From contig NC_134368.1 in assembly GCF_035582795.1 (NCBI RefSeq), positions 32,052,501 through 32,116,500 on the forward strand: a stretch of DNA of 64,000 bases, in the 5' to 3' direction. Below the pieces are notes generated by a model. It was not told where the DNA came from. It ran no database searches and was given only the letters and a program-made list of their open reading frames with translations. The stretch is from Mycteria americana. Taxonomy: Eukaryota; Chordata; Aves; Ciconiiformes; Ciconiidae. Numbering within the stretch: position 1 is the stretch's first letter; each line of letters begins with the position of its first letter. The position numbers and the translations under genes are program-made. Shown here piece by piece: positions 50,201-60,512 of this stretch.

Positions 50201-53200
50201 TATCATTTGAGACAAAGCAAGATAAATTAAAGCAGGTACTAATTGTTTTTCTGATTCTGAAAATGAGATTAGTTTGAGGAAGAACTGCCAGTACTTATAC
50301 TAATATTTATGACACAATTTTAAATAATTAATGAAAATTGGCATGTAAAAACAGCAGATGGCAGTCTTCATCTATAAAAATACTTGCAAGGTAGAAAAGG
50401 AAAATGCCTCACTGAGATTTGTTGAACTAAAAGCAGCTATTAATTTTACTGACTGAAAGCCACTATAGAAGTGGCTTTTTCAAAAAAGATTAAATAATAT
50501 ATATGCAATGTTATTACACTCTAACAACAATGCATGATAATTTAGGTTCACAACTTCCACACGATTATGTGAATTATTATCTTCCTATGAGAACACAGCG
50601 CTAGATACACAGTGTTAGCACTAGAAGTACTGTAGTCATTTTAACAGTGCAAAAGCAGTAAGTACAGGTAGAATCTAGACAGAGGAAATGTTTTGATCAT
50701 ATTAGCATTTTTATTCTGTGTAAACTGCATGTTTCATTTTTCTTAGTTACAGTACAAAACTCTGCAGAACTCAGCAGAGTACTTTGTAAAATACCTACAA
50801 AAATATGCATGTGAATTGTCCAGTATAGCTAAAATTACTAAGTCTCCATACAAGCTGCCAAAGTTTTCTGAACCTGAATTCAAAAAACATATTGACTCTG
50901 CATGGTATTGTAAGTAAAATGATTGGGGTACTCCCATTAAATAGTTGAATAAGGTTGTGCCACAGTTATGCCTAAGAACAGTATATGGTATTTCACAGAG
51001 TTACAAAATCGCAGCATGGCTGAGGTTGGAAGGGACCTCTAGAGGTCATCTGATTCAACCTCCCTGCTCAAGCTGGATCAGTCTTGAGCAGGCTGCCCAA
51101 GAACCTGTCCAGACGGCTTCGAACATCTCTGAGGATGGAGACTCTGCAGCCTCCCTGGGCAACCTGTGTCAGAGCTCCGTCACCCTCACAGTAAAAAGTG
51201 TTTCCTGATGTTCAGAAGGAACCTCCTGTGTTTCAGTCTGTGACCATCGTCTCTCGTCCTGCCACTGGGCACAACTGGAAACACCCTGGCTCTGTCTGCT
51301 TTATACCCTCCCTTCAGATATTTATAGACATTGATTAGATCTCCCCTGAGCCTTCCTTCTATACAAACTTCAAAAGAATATTTTAATGAAGTAAGAAATA
51401 GAAAAGCCATTAAAATTAATCTTGGATAAGAAGCAAAATAAACACAATAGTTGTGTATTGGGGGTCCACAGCTGACTTGATAAACATCTTTCAAAACCAC
51501 ACAAGTTTATCTACTACCACTGTTCCAGCATAGAAACTGCGTTGTATGATATAGTGAAACTGTGATTCATCATAAATTTTACATTGCATTTTTATTTCAA
51601 TAATATATTTAGAAAGCATACTGTACCAGAAATGAGTGCTATCCCAAAGGCAGAGATGTATTTTGCTCATAATACTCAGATTATTTAATTATCAATTAAA
51701 AATACCAAATAGTTTGATTCCAGCACTGAAATACAGTTTTCTTCTTTAATGACATGCCATCCTGATACAGGTGGCACACACTCCCTATGCACAAACTCAG
51801 TATCTTTTACAAAGCTGGGGCCACATATGTTGAGGCCCTGTTTTTCCTAATGTTCTTGTGCAACATGATAGAAAAGGGATACCCGCGACCAACTGTCCAT
51901 TTCCTTCTGGCCTGAAATCCACAGAAACTGCTATCCAGAAGACATGAGAGAAAATGGGATACATATTTATCAGCATTGCTCTAACTCCTAAAGACTGGCA
52001 GAAACTATCTTCAGAGTGATAGAGTGAGAGGTACAGTTTAATAAGGCAAAGAGAGAATAAACGCTACTTGCAAAACAGATAAATGCTGAGTATACAACAC
52101 TTCAAACATGCAACGCCTCTAAACACACAGTAGCACGACCTATCTTGAGCTGAACTGAGGATGTGTAACACTGGTTCCCACTGTGGCCCCTTCTATTCTT
52201 TTTCTTTAAACTATCCAGCTTTGAGACTAAATTAAGTATTTTAAAAGGGGAATAATTTTGTTCTAACAACACATCAAAGTAAAATATAGTGTAAACTGCC
52301 TCTCTTTGCCACTGACAATCAGGAAGATGCAGGACAGTAATGTGAGTGCTGTCTATCTGCTGGCAAAGGAGTGGAAGGTGAAAGAAGGCAGTTGTGTCAG
52401 TCAGCAGACATTACTGCTCAAAAGATTCTGATTTTATGTTTCAGGAGCATGCACATGTACAATAGTGACATGTGCACTGTTGATCTGGATAGAAATATCT
52501 TACTATACCTGTAAATTTCAATAGCTTTCCTATCAGCCTCATCAAAGTCATCTTCAGCTTCCTTTAATTCTTCAAGATTCATTCTTTCGTATGGTTTCAC
52601 TAGAAACAACAAACAAAAAATTAGACACCTTTTGTTCTCCAAAGTGTCTTCAAACATTTTAAATGTATGAAAAGTATTACACAAACATGGAACTAATGAA
52701 AGAAAAAGATGCACTATTTCAGAAATTAGTCAACTTTTGTATAGCTCTGGGTAAGAGAGAAAAAAAAATGACATTTGTTTAACTATAAGTATACAAGAAA
52801 ATACAGAAATACAGGAGTGCATTACTACCACTTTTTCAGAATGTGAATCTTACTTATACCGACTGGTTCCTCTATGAAATTATGAAAATGAGTTATCTGT
52901 ACATGTTATATGCCATGTTTGTCACTAAGTGTGTTGTATGTTTAATTCAGAATCCTTTTTAAAATAACCAAGTGAAAATAATTAAAATAAAAATATAATT
53001 ATTGTACAATGTTTAAGTTACAAAAAGCGTTATTGAAAATACCTCAGCTTTTCAAATTTTGTTATACTAGTGGTATGTATTTTTAATTTTACTTGCCTTC
53101 TGCTTCTCTCTGCAAGTGTAAAACCGTTTCTTCAATTTCATCTTTTGGTGGAAGAATTCCAAAATCTCTCAGTATGTCATTCCATTCAGTATCTTCATTT

Positions 53201-56200
53201 GGATCCTGTTTTAATATTATGAAAGAGAACTAAGTCAACAAATCAGTCTTGTGTGCCCTTTTTTAAACCAAAACCAGCCCTTTTTAATTTTGGCATATAT
53301 TAAGGATGTAACAAAAGGAAACCATTACTTAGAGGCTGTAATGCCTTCATAGACCATTATCTAGCATGAATGTGCATTTGTCATTTTTCATTTCTGAACA
53401 GAAAACAGCAAGAAAATAAGAGAGAAAGAAATCTCAAAATGTAAGCATAGATAAAATAATCACTCTCCAAAATATCAGCTAAAAAAAAGTCTAAAACAAA
53501 TATGGAAACCTGCTTCAGAAACCTGAAACTATATACCACTTACTTAAACACAATTAAAGAAATACAGCTTTATACAGGCAAGATTTTTGTATCGGTATTT
53601 TTACGTTACTAAGAATAAGGTATTGACACTGTGAATAAACATGTAAAAGCATGCCTAGAATCAGAAGAAAAAAACCTTTTTATTTTACATGAATGATTAG
53701 TATTAACGTGTCAACATAAGCTACTTTGTACATCAGGTTTATAACACAGGACTTCTGCAGGTGTTAAGTCTACATTTGTGGTAATTTTAATTAAATGGTT
53801 AAGATAATGGAACTGCATGTTATTTATAAGACTGGATTTCTACTGAAATTGTCACATTAAAAGAATCTGTTTATTGTAACTAGACTGGTGTTGGCATGGT
53901 AGAACAGCAACACATTAGGAGGCCTCTCAAATGGATTAGAAGTAGTAAAGCAGGTTTTAAAATAGGTTGTTAATCAAAAAGTGTGGTGTTTTTGGCCCTG
54001 AAATAACAAGTTGTTTGAAAACCTTCATAAAGAAATTTCTGTATAAATATTTATATATCAGAAATATTTAATGATATTCGTAATTCCATAATAATGCAGC
54101 ATCAAGTGAACAAAAAGTACATTACAAAAATTCTACCTGAGGAAACATCCAGGATTTCCATTGGATTACTGCCATGCCCATGAGTACTCCATTGGCCTTT
54201 CCAGCCAACGGCTGCCTCATTTTTATTCAACAAATCTCTTGTACAGAATTTAGCATGACTATAATGAAACAACTTCTAATTCAAATGCTACACATGCCTC
54301 AACGAATGTCACAAAGGTGAAAGAAGTGCTTTGCATTTTAGGTGAAAACTTACTTGGGAAATCCACAAAGTAAATAGAGTCATGCTATTGCTCACAAGAA
54401 AGTTAAATATAGCAGGTTTGCAAGAAGACTCTTACCTCTGCCAGTTTCTTCTGGCAGGAGTGAGGAAGCAAGACTTCGCATGCTTTGGAGTGGAAAGGAA
54501 GTGGCAATAGTTATGGCAGTTCCTGCAACCGTCTTAATGCATGGGCTCAGCAAACTGCAGGCGAGGGTGTGGCTACCAATATTCACTACTAGTGGAGCAC
54601 TCTGGCTTTACAAACATCTAGTGCCTTATTGCTAAGATAAAGCAGAGATTTCATACCTGAATACTTTAATTGATTTCTTCTGCAAAGCTCCAATATCCAG
54701 ATTTTGGACCAGAAATGACAACTCCATTGTAAATAATTGGTTACAATATTTGGAAAATTATTTTCTGTAACATTCTACCTCTAATGATATGGTTATTTCA
54801 TCACCAAGTCTTTCAAATATACTAGCAAACTTACTTTAACTTTATCCATATATGAAAATGTTGATAAAGAATTAAGAATGTGACATTTTCTCCTTCTTTG
54901 ATTGAAAAGTAATTTATATAATCCACTGGAAAAAATAAAAGAGAAACTCCATATATAATCTAATGAATTACATGGTCACTAATGAGTCTGGAATAGGAAA
55001 AACCCAAAAGAAGATTTTGCTGGAGTGTACTTCCCCAGGGTTTACTTATATAAAAATTCTTACAGTCAGTCTTACTGCAAGTTTTCAACCCTTCACCAAA
55101 GAAGAATTTTGAGTTAGGTACAGTCAGGGTATCAAAAAAATCCACAGAACTAAGAGGACTACTCCTCCAAGGGAACCACTGAAGAAACACGAGTGATACA
55201 CATGCACTTTGGCCTCCACACAAGTGATTTAGTGCATGATTTCCCAACTTAAGTCAGGATCAGATTTCCCCACTTCACAGAATGCAAATCCTTCTCCATA
55301 GCAGAAGGATTATGAAGAATCATGAGGCATTAAAGAATGTAATAAAAATCATCATCATAACTGGACAAATAATTTCAAAACCACGCAACAAAAAGGACTA
55401 CGGAAACAGAATTGGAATGTAGGTAACTTAGAAGATAAGCTCTGGCCAGTTTTTGCCAGGAAAGATTTTGACTTTTTGTATTTTTCTGTAAATTTAGGTC
55501 CTACATAAAATCTTTCCATAGTATTTTACTTAAATGGTGTATTTTATACTATTTCTATTTAATGTTTGTAACATTCAATAGGTTTGTGTAACCTGTTGTA
55601 CACTGGACATTTTCTAGATGCTGTTACATCTACAAAATGCAAAAGCAAAAAAAAAATTGGATCAAGAATCCTAGATCACAGTAAGCATAACAGAACCAGG
55701 CATCTCTCTCTGATAAATCTGAACTCCGGTTTCAGGGAAAAGATCAGAAGCTAGCAAACCTTTAACAATTTTTTAACAAATTGGGTTAAATAGTGTTTAA
55801 AAAGTTGGTGTTAAGTGATTAGTTCAAGGTTGCAGTAATATGCACAGATGAAATAAATGAAAATGGGCATCAAAATCTTCAGAAGATATTTGATGGTAAG
55901 AGTGCAAAGGAGCCAAGCAAGGGCAAAAGTGATCTAATGTAAATTGGTTTCGGAGTATGAAGCTAGACTACTGAAGCAGTATTACTCTACTAGCAGGCCA
56001 CAATCCCATGTGAAAAACTTCTCATGACACCTCTCACTGTTGCCAATGATTATGTTAATAACCACCAGCTTTGCCAGGGGTAATGCATAGATCAAGTTTG
56101 GGAACCCACAGGCTGGATAACTTCAATCCTTAAGTGTAAATAACACTTCTGGTAAATTTAATTTGCAGTTCTGTTTTTTTTGGTGAATGACATGAAATAA

Positions 56201-56743
56201 ATTCTCAATTATGTTTTTAAAACATGCTACGCCTACGATCGTCCAGCTATCAAAGTGTAGTATTTTATTATTTTTACAGGACAGTAATGACGGTTAATTC
56301 TTAACTGTTAGAAACTCAAGAGTTTCCTGATGTATTCGCACAAGAAAACCCACATAAACTGCTCTCCCATCTGCCCTTTCTCGGGACCCCGCAGGGGCTG
56401 GGAAGGCTACGCAGGCCCAGGGCAGCGACACCGGCTCTCTGCCCTGCGGGGCCCTGCGGCAGGCTCGGCTGCGCCGAGGGAGCCCTCCCCGGTGGCCGGC
56501 TTTGCTCCTGCCCTCCCCGTCTCCTTGCCCTTCTCTCTCTGCCCAGCAGCGCGGCGGTTGCCTCAGGCAGCACGACACGGCTCTCGCAGCACCCAGCATC
56601 TCTCTCGGCCCCAGCCGCTGCCCACCTGCAGCCTCCCCCATTTCCTTGGCATCCCCGCCCCAACTCCCTCATCGCCCTCGGTCTGGGCTGCTGCCCCAGC
56701 AGGACAGCTCGGGGCTGGGGTGACCCTCTGTGCCCACCTGCAT
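44122..56743 (-). CDS. PDCL2: PDCL2, phosducin-like protein 2 (six coding exons, complete)
   Basis: Exons 56738-56743, 53097-53205, 52509-52599, 49805-49948, 44629-44837 and 44122-44285 join in frame to 723 nt: 240 residues plus stop, close to the 241 I remember for human PDCL2. The N-terminal helical part (residues 1 to about 85) starts [23 protein letters not shown], typical of PDCL2/PDCL3. A thioredoxin-fold domain follows (about 85-200: [49 protein letters not shown]), then [12 protein letters not shown] and an acidic/polar tail. The thioredoxin CXXC is absent, as expected for phosducin-like proteins. The family assists the CCT chaperonin; PDCL2 is described as testis-enriched and needed for sperm-head formation in mammals. 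PDCL3 is excluded by the tail and by the CLOCK/NMU neighbourhood. The gene looks intact. Confidence 0.96.
44286..44628 (-). other. PDCL2: PDCL2 intron 5
   Basis: A 343-bp GT-AG intron with nothing else recognised. Confidence 0.9.
44629..44837 (-). CDS. PDCL2: PDCL2 coding exon 5 (core of the thioredoxin-like domain)
   Basis: This 209-nt exon has acceptor TTTTCTAG before 44837 and donor GAAG|GTATGA after 44629. It encodes [39 protein letters not shown], then [20 protein letters not shown] and [11 protein letters not shown]. The cis-Pro loop region (LPTILVYK) of the thioredoxin fold is clear. Codons split at both ends match exons 4 and 6. Confidence 0.96.
45440..45794 (-). mobile_element. Avian endogenous-retrovirus-type LTR, 3' portion (split by CR1)
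   Basis: Read on the minus strand, this is the downstream half of a solo-LTR-like repeat that I recognise as common in bird genomes. It has a TATA box (TATATAAAG near 45756-45764), then a polyadenylation-like segment (TATTAAACTGTCTTTATCTC) and an end near GCTGGCTGGAGTTAAAC. The 5' half lies at 47447-47694, beyond the inserted CR1. No internal retroviral genes are present. The exact 3' edge and a target duplication of the LTR are not clear. Confidence 0.75.
45795..47446 (+). mobile_element. CR1 LINE, 5'-truncated, reverse-transcriptase region to 3' end
   Basis: This is about 1.65 kb of CR1 (chicken-repeat non-LTR retrotransposon). Successive plus-strand open stretches (45696-45986, 46038-46338, 46347-47015, 46940-47422) carry recognisable RT segments, including [41 protein letters not shown] and the catalytic FADDTKL. 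Internal stops and frame changes separate them, so the copy is dead. It ends with the CR1-type tail of ATTCTATG units. The 7-bp ATATCCC is present on both sides (45788-45794 and 47447-47453). Confidence 0.93.
47447..47694 (-). mobile_element. Avian endogenous-retrovirus-type LTR, 5' portion (split by CR1)
   Basis: Minus-strand reading begins TGTGCTGGTGTTGGCTGGGA at 47694 and continues with GAGTTAATTTTCTTCATAG, as in the bird LTR family whose other half lies at 45440-45794. Together the halves make about 600 bp of LTR. Its family name is not assigned here. Confidence 0.75.
47986..49062 (-). mobile_element. CR1 LINE, minus strand, 5'-truncated
   Basis: About 1.08 kb. Read on the minus strand, open stretches (48953-48294, 48290-48063) carry the RT segment [16 protein letters not shown] and the catalytic [10 protein letters not shown], followed by the conserved CR1 C-terminal region ([20 protein letters not shown], then [15 protein letters not shown]). 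The 3' end is the ATTCTATGATTCTATGAAA tail at about 47986. Frame breaks mean it is inactive. It faces the plus-strand CR1 540 bp away. Confidence 0.92.
49805..49948 (-). CDS. PDCL2: PDCL2 coding exon 4
   Basis: This 144-nt exon has acceptor TTTTTAATTAG before 49948 and donor TCAAG|GTAATT after 49805. It encodes [20 protein letters not shown], then [20 protein letters not shown] and IIHLYRS. This covers the end of the helical region and the first beta strand of the thioredoxin-like fold. Confidence 0.96.
49949..52508 (-). other. PDCL2: PDCL2 intron 3
   Basis: A 2.6-kb GT-AG intron, AT-rich, containing one CR1 3' fragment (50994-51360). No other feature recognised. Confidence 0.85.
50994..51360 (-). 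mobile_element. CR1 LINE 3'-end fragment
   Basis: About 370 bp. On the minus strand it encodes the CR1 C-terminal wording [16 protein letters not shown] and then [11 protein letters not shown]. It closes with the typical 3' noncoding text (CAGATGACCTCTAGAGGTCC, then TTCCAACCTCAGCC) near 51000. It has no RT catalytic core and is dead. Confidence 0.88.
52509..52599 (-). CDS. PDCL2: PDCL2 coding exon 3
   Basis: This 91-nt exon has acceptor TTTCTAG before 52599 and donor ACAG|GTATAG after 52509. It encodes [19 protein letters not shown] and [12 protein letters not shown], an acidic helical segment of the phosducin N-terminal region. It joins exons 2 and 4 in frame (Val and Arg codons split). Confidence 0.95.
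52600..53096 (-). other. PDCL2: PDCL2 intron 2 (GC-AG)
   Basis: A 497-bp intron starting GCAAGT at 53096 and ending TTTCTAG at 52600. It is the only non-GT donor among the introns located here. Nothing else is recognised inside. Confidence 0.85.
53097..53205 (-). CDS. PDCL2: PDCL2 coding exon 2
   Basis: This 109-nt exon has acceptor AAAACAG before 53205. It encodes [20 protein letters not shown] and on to HLQREAE. The donor is GAAG|GCAAGT: a GC donor with otherwise perfect consensus. The nearby GT (GTAAAA, four bases further) would shift the frame into the next exon, so the GC site is the one that keeps the protein intact. Confidence 0.92.
53206..56369 (-). other. PDCL2: PDCL2 intron 1 (most of it)
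   Basis: AT-rich intronic DNA between exon 2 and the CpG island, without recognised repeat or gene. A plausible donor after ATGTTTCCTCAG near 54138 was considered as an alternative first exon and set aside. Confidence 0.75.
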
Positions 56744-56930
56744 GGCTTCCCCAAGGACACTGCCTCTCATCACGGAGGCCACTCGTCTGACCCGATGGTG
56801 GCAGGACGACGGCGGCGGCGGTTGGGGCAGGGCCACCCCACCCTCACGGGTTCTAACGGTGGCAGCGTGAGGCGGGCGGGCAGTGAGGCAGCGGCGGGCC
56901 CCGGCCGTTTGCCCCTTCGGTCGTTGGTTA
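56370..56930 (-). promoter_or_regulatory. PDCL2: CpG island at the PDCL2 5' end
   Basis: A 0.56-kb GC- and CpG-rich block in AT-rich surroundings contains the two-codon PDCL2 start exon at 56738-56743. This places the promoter here, though no start site or TATA box can be fixed. Open frames of 65-208 codons crossing it on both strands are composition artefacts. Confidence 0.75.
56738..56743 (-). CDS. PDCL2: PDCL2 first coding exon (Met-Gln only)
   Basis: ATGCAG is followed directly by donor GTGGGC at 56737. The next exon begins with Asp-Pro-Asn, giving the MQDPN start shared by the PDCL2/PDCL3 family as I recall it. The ATG has G at -3. The exon lies inside a CpG island, which fits a first exon. 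Upstream in-frame ATG 56770-56768 would add nine residues (MRGSVLGEA); the frame stays open further upstream to about 57010, so the true start depends on the transcription start. Confidence 0.8.
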
Positions 56931-59134
56931 CTGCTGATAAAACCAATCCTGTTTAAAAATGTTTCAGCAGAAAAAAACCCAGAAAACAAACAAAAATAAA
57001 CAAAATCCAAACAAACAAAAGATCAAACACGGGGCACTTTCAGTCTGGGCCACGTCAGGCCATGGTTTGGTGCTGGGTGTGACTGAAGGAGGCAGCCCTG
57101 CTTCCCTGCCTTGCCCTTCGCCTGTGGCCTGCTCATGCCACTGCCTGCTTGAGTGGAAGCTGTCGGACGTACGGTGTAAGGCAGTTGTGGGAAAAACTTA
57201 AACAAACAATCTAATTTAATGCAATACGATACAATGCAATACAATACAATATAATACAATAAGCGTTTCGTGGCAGAAGGTCACACATTAGTTCAGACCG
57301 GGGTCATATATAACTGGATCCTCAGTTCACAAATAATTGCACCAGTTCAACTGGAGACACAGCAAACTGTAGAGTAAAAACAAGTGGGTAAGAAGAGGAA
57401 AAGGACGTCTTAAGCTGGTTTCCACCTCTGAGGCCATCAGTTTTCCCAGCTACCTTCTGAAGTTCAGCTGCTCCTCCAAGCTTGCAGAAGCAGGAGTGGT
57501 AATGCTGAGGTCAGTTCAAACAGTGACCAGCCAATACAATGTTAAAAACAATAATCAATTTCTACATTGAATGATTAGTTACTTTCAACATACTTACAAC
57601 CTCAACATCATATTTTAACACAACCCTGGTGTGAAAACAGCCTCAGAGAGAGGAGCTAGGAAGATTGTGAGGTTAACTTGTTCTTTTTAGTAGAGTTTCT
57701 TTAAGTCTACATGAAAAGCAGTTGAGTTTTCAAGTGACTCCTAATTCTGGATGAATGTAAATAATACAATTAAGTCTTCTGATGAGAACCATACTGCACC
57801 TGTGTTCTTAATAGCTGAAAGAAAAAAGATACCATTGTATTTCAGTTGAATTAAGGTCAAGATATTTCTTCAAAACATATGACTTGTTCAATTTCCTTTT
57901 GTTAAGGGAATAGAGATTCTAATTTTTTTTCACCCAATGAAACACTCTTAACCTTAAGGCTTATTGAGGACTGCCAGCTCCTTTATCATCAATATAGCTC
58001 TGCAGATCACCGGCAGAGCACTTATCCTGACCCCGCAGACTGCCAGAAGTCCACAGGCTACAGTGAGGGAAGTACAGGGATAGAGAACATCATCTTGAAA
58101 CGCAAACCATGCCTTTTTTTTGGCCTGCCTAGATAAGCTGTGATTTTAAAGACTGCACAAATCACAATATACTCTGAAAAAATGCAATAGTCTACATTGC
58201 AAACATTCTCATTAAAACTACTCTCTAATTGAATGTCTTTTTTTATAAGGGAAAATAAATGTACATAACTGTTGTTAGAGGCAACGTCTGTTGCATGCAC
58301 ACACTGACTTTTTTACAGTTGCATTACACACAGTTGTAAACATCATAACACTAGGAAACAAATAATTTGAATATGCTTTTAATATAATCAACAAAGTAAA
58401 GAAACATTTGAATCCTTAATGGAATCTAATCTAAGAACATTTACATTCTAGTGATTTTTAATTGTACATTAGTAACGAATAATTTTTGTAAGGAAAACAG
58501 TATGTCCATGTACTCAGCATTCCTGCAGCATTAGTTCTAGGTCAGGAATTGAAAATCCTGAAAAATAAGAAAAAGCTTTAGCTATTGGTATGATATAAGA
58601 CTAAATACTTAAAATATGATAGAGATGTGAGATATATTAGAAAACAGAGCATTATAATATTGGCATAGGGAAACTTTTTTGTATCTCTCCAAAGAATTGA
58701 ATTATTTGAAATTAAATCCTGAAGTCTGTACTTAGTTTCAGTGTGAGGTTTTTTTCTGTGTAAGAACAGGGGAATTACCCCCAGGATGTCAGTATGTTTG
58801 ACAGGTAGTTGAATCAGTTCTTTCTGACATATGCTTATCATCATTGTAAACTTTCCAAACTGTTTACAGATCAGGATATTTTCCATTTCTTGCTGCCTGA
58901 AACAGCTCTGAGTTCTCAGTTCTAGGAACCAAGTACCTACAGCTTCTATTCACTTCACCTGAAGTGACGTGAATTTAGGACATCTGGGAGAAGCTTGTCT
59001 GCAGAAATTTAAGTTGACAAAACAGTTAAAGGCTTTCTGAGACTACTCCTCAACATAAATGTTGTGCCCTATTTGTATAAAAATAAACTAATTAAAATAT
59101 AGATTGTGATTAAAAGCATTAAATAAATACCTCC
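56931..59134. other. Intergenic region between PDCL2 and NMU
   Basis: Contains the (ACAAT)n repeat at 57221-57260 and otherwise AT-rich DNA. The NMU 3'UTR must lie next to 59134. AATAAA-like or ATTAAA-like signals are present but none is decisive. Confidence 0.7.
57221..57260. repeat. (ACAAT)n microsatellite, imperfect
   Basis: About eight imperfect five-base units (variants GCAAT, ACGAT, ATAAT) in tandem, about 0.5 kb upstream of the PDCL2 start exon. Confidence 0.92.
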
Positions 59135-59170
59135 TTAGCGAAAATCCACAGATCTCCTTCCGTTGCGTGG
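59135..59170 (-). CDS. NMU: NMU terminal coding exon (amidation signal)
   Basis: Acceptor TTGTCTTTCAG precedes 59170. Twelve codons follow: PRNGRRSVDFR and TAA (59137-59135). Pro-Arg-Asn plus Gly, Arg, Arg gives the amidated neuromedin U end. The intron interrupts the core heptapeptide between Arg and Pro. Confidence 0.92.
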   Translation of the reverse strand, partial: PRNGRRSVDFR

Positions 59171-60512
59171 CTGAAAGACAAATGTCCATAAGCGCTCTAT
59201 AAAACTGACTGGTTTCAGTAACAAAGTCCCACCCAACTTGGTATGTATAGAAATTGGGAAATGTCTCAGTTCTGTCAATGTGATCATCATTAAAGATAAA
59301 CCTGAGACTAGTTATTGTTTAATGTATATCCACCTCTGCAGGAGAATTATACAGTAAAAATTACCGTATACAGATTGAAGAATTAATTATGCCCATCTTG
59401 TATGATTTGATAAGGGGGAGAAAGCCACAAGAAGTCACTCTAAGAGACCATTATCCCTCATTCTTTTTTCATTTTCTTAAGATGTGCTTCCACATTGTTG
59501 TTATTATTGCATTGTAAGTGTTTGTTGTAGTTAACACAGAAATATATGTCACTCAATGATTTTACTTTTAGACTGTGTCCTTTAACATAGGCAAAGAGTT
59601 TCTCCATTTTCACCATGGTCATTTCAGAAATATTTTGCACTACGAAGGAACTTGATAAAATGTCTACTAAAGCTGATAAAAAATATCTTGCTGAGCTTAA
59701 TAAGAATTTGCTTTTCACTCTGGCATCATGAATGCATCAATGATAATATTACCCACAACTTTGGCCTGTCATAAGAACTCTAAAGATTGAATCCCGATAC
59801 ATGAGAAATATAACTATACATACTTGCCTGCTTTTCATTAGCCACTTTCTTATTTCAATAGAAAAAAAGATTAACCAAAATCAAGAGAATTATTATTAAG
59901 TCTGACTCACCATCTTTAACTTGCGCAATTTTGCAAAAATGTCATAAAAAGGCTCTATAGCATCAATGATGAACAGAGTAGTTTCATTCTCATGAGAATT
60001 TCTGTTTCTAGTTTCTAATCTTACTGGTCAAAACACAAGGAAACCAGGAAGGTCAGGCCCAGTATCTGTTTTGGTACAGTATGCAAGCATGGAATTGTAT
60101 TTATATCAAATGCAAATGTACCATACTGAACAATGCTTTGAAGGACTGCCCAAGATGATCTATTTTCAAGAACTTTCTCCGAGAATTATATACATAATAA
60201 CCAATGACTTATTAAGACATAGGGTGGTATCATGTATGCACAAACATTAAGATGCATACAAAAACTTCCTCCTATGCCTTTATTTTAATCAAAGAAAATG
60301 TCTGGAGCAGATCTTGAGTATTTCTATACGGTGGCATGCTCTTACTGAAAAAAGTTTCCTCAGTTACAGTAATTCTTACTGTAATTCGCTGGTTTCTCTA
60401 CTTTTTGGTTTATAACACTCATCACAAAATGAAAAGAAAAAAGTCAAACAAACCATACCCTGTAGAAAAAGTAGCCTCTACTTTGAATCCCTCCAGGTCC
60501 TTGAAGTTCTTC
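59135..60512 (-). CDS. NMU: NMU, neuromedin U precursor, last two coding exons (partial gene)
   Basis: Neuromedin U is a secreted neuropeptide acting on NMUR1/NMUR2 receptors (feeding, smooth muscle, stress). Exons 60459-60512 and 59135-59170 join in phase 0 to EELQGPGGIQSRGYFFYR followed by PRNGRRSVDFR and stop. This contains the diagnostic amidated C-terminus FxxRPRN, the Gly amide donor and the Arg-Arg cleavage pair. The short tail after the dibasic site matches the layout of vertebrate NMU precursors. The position beyond PDCL2 matches CLOCK-PDCL2-NMU synteny. NMS (neuromedin S) shares the core heptapeptide but lies at a different locus in mammals, so NMU is preferred. Signal peptide and N-terminal exons were not found up to 64000. 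Confidence 0.93.
59171..60458 (-). other. NMU: NMU last intron
   Basis: A 1.29-kb GT-AG intron. Two short open stretches on the minus strand (59739-59458 and about 60040-59905) belong to no family I recognise and are probably chance. Confidence 0.85.
60459..60512 (-). CDS. NMU: NMU exon with most of the mature peptide
   Basis: This 54-nt exon (18 codons, phase 0 at both ends) has acceptor TTTTTTCAG before 60512 and donor AGG|GTATGG after 60459. It encodes EELQGPGGIQSRGYFFYR. The Arg before GYFFYR could allow internal processing to a short C-terminal form; that is inference. Confidence 0.92.

Noticed and set aside
54138-54168. Alternative PDCL2 first exon ending ATGTTTCCTCAG|GTAGAA
   Set aside because: It would join in frame, but the CpG-island exon ending ATGCAG gives the family-typical MQDPN start, so this is a weaker alternative.
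56294-56956. Open frames of 65-208 codons in the PDCL2 CpG island
   Set aside because: Low-complexity translations on both strands from GC-rich promoter DNA.
59458-59739. Open frame of about 90 codons in the NMU intron and a shorter one near 59905-60040
   Set aside because: No recognisable family; Asn/Lys-rich text, no good start. I could not link them to NMU or a transposase.
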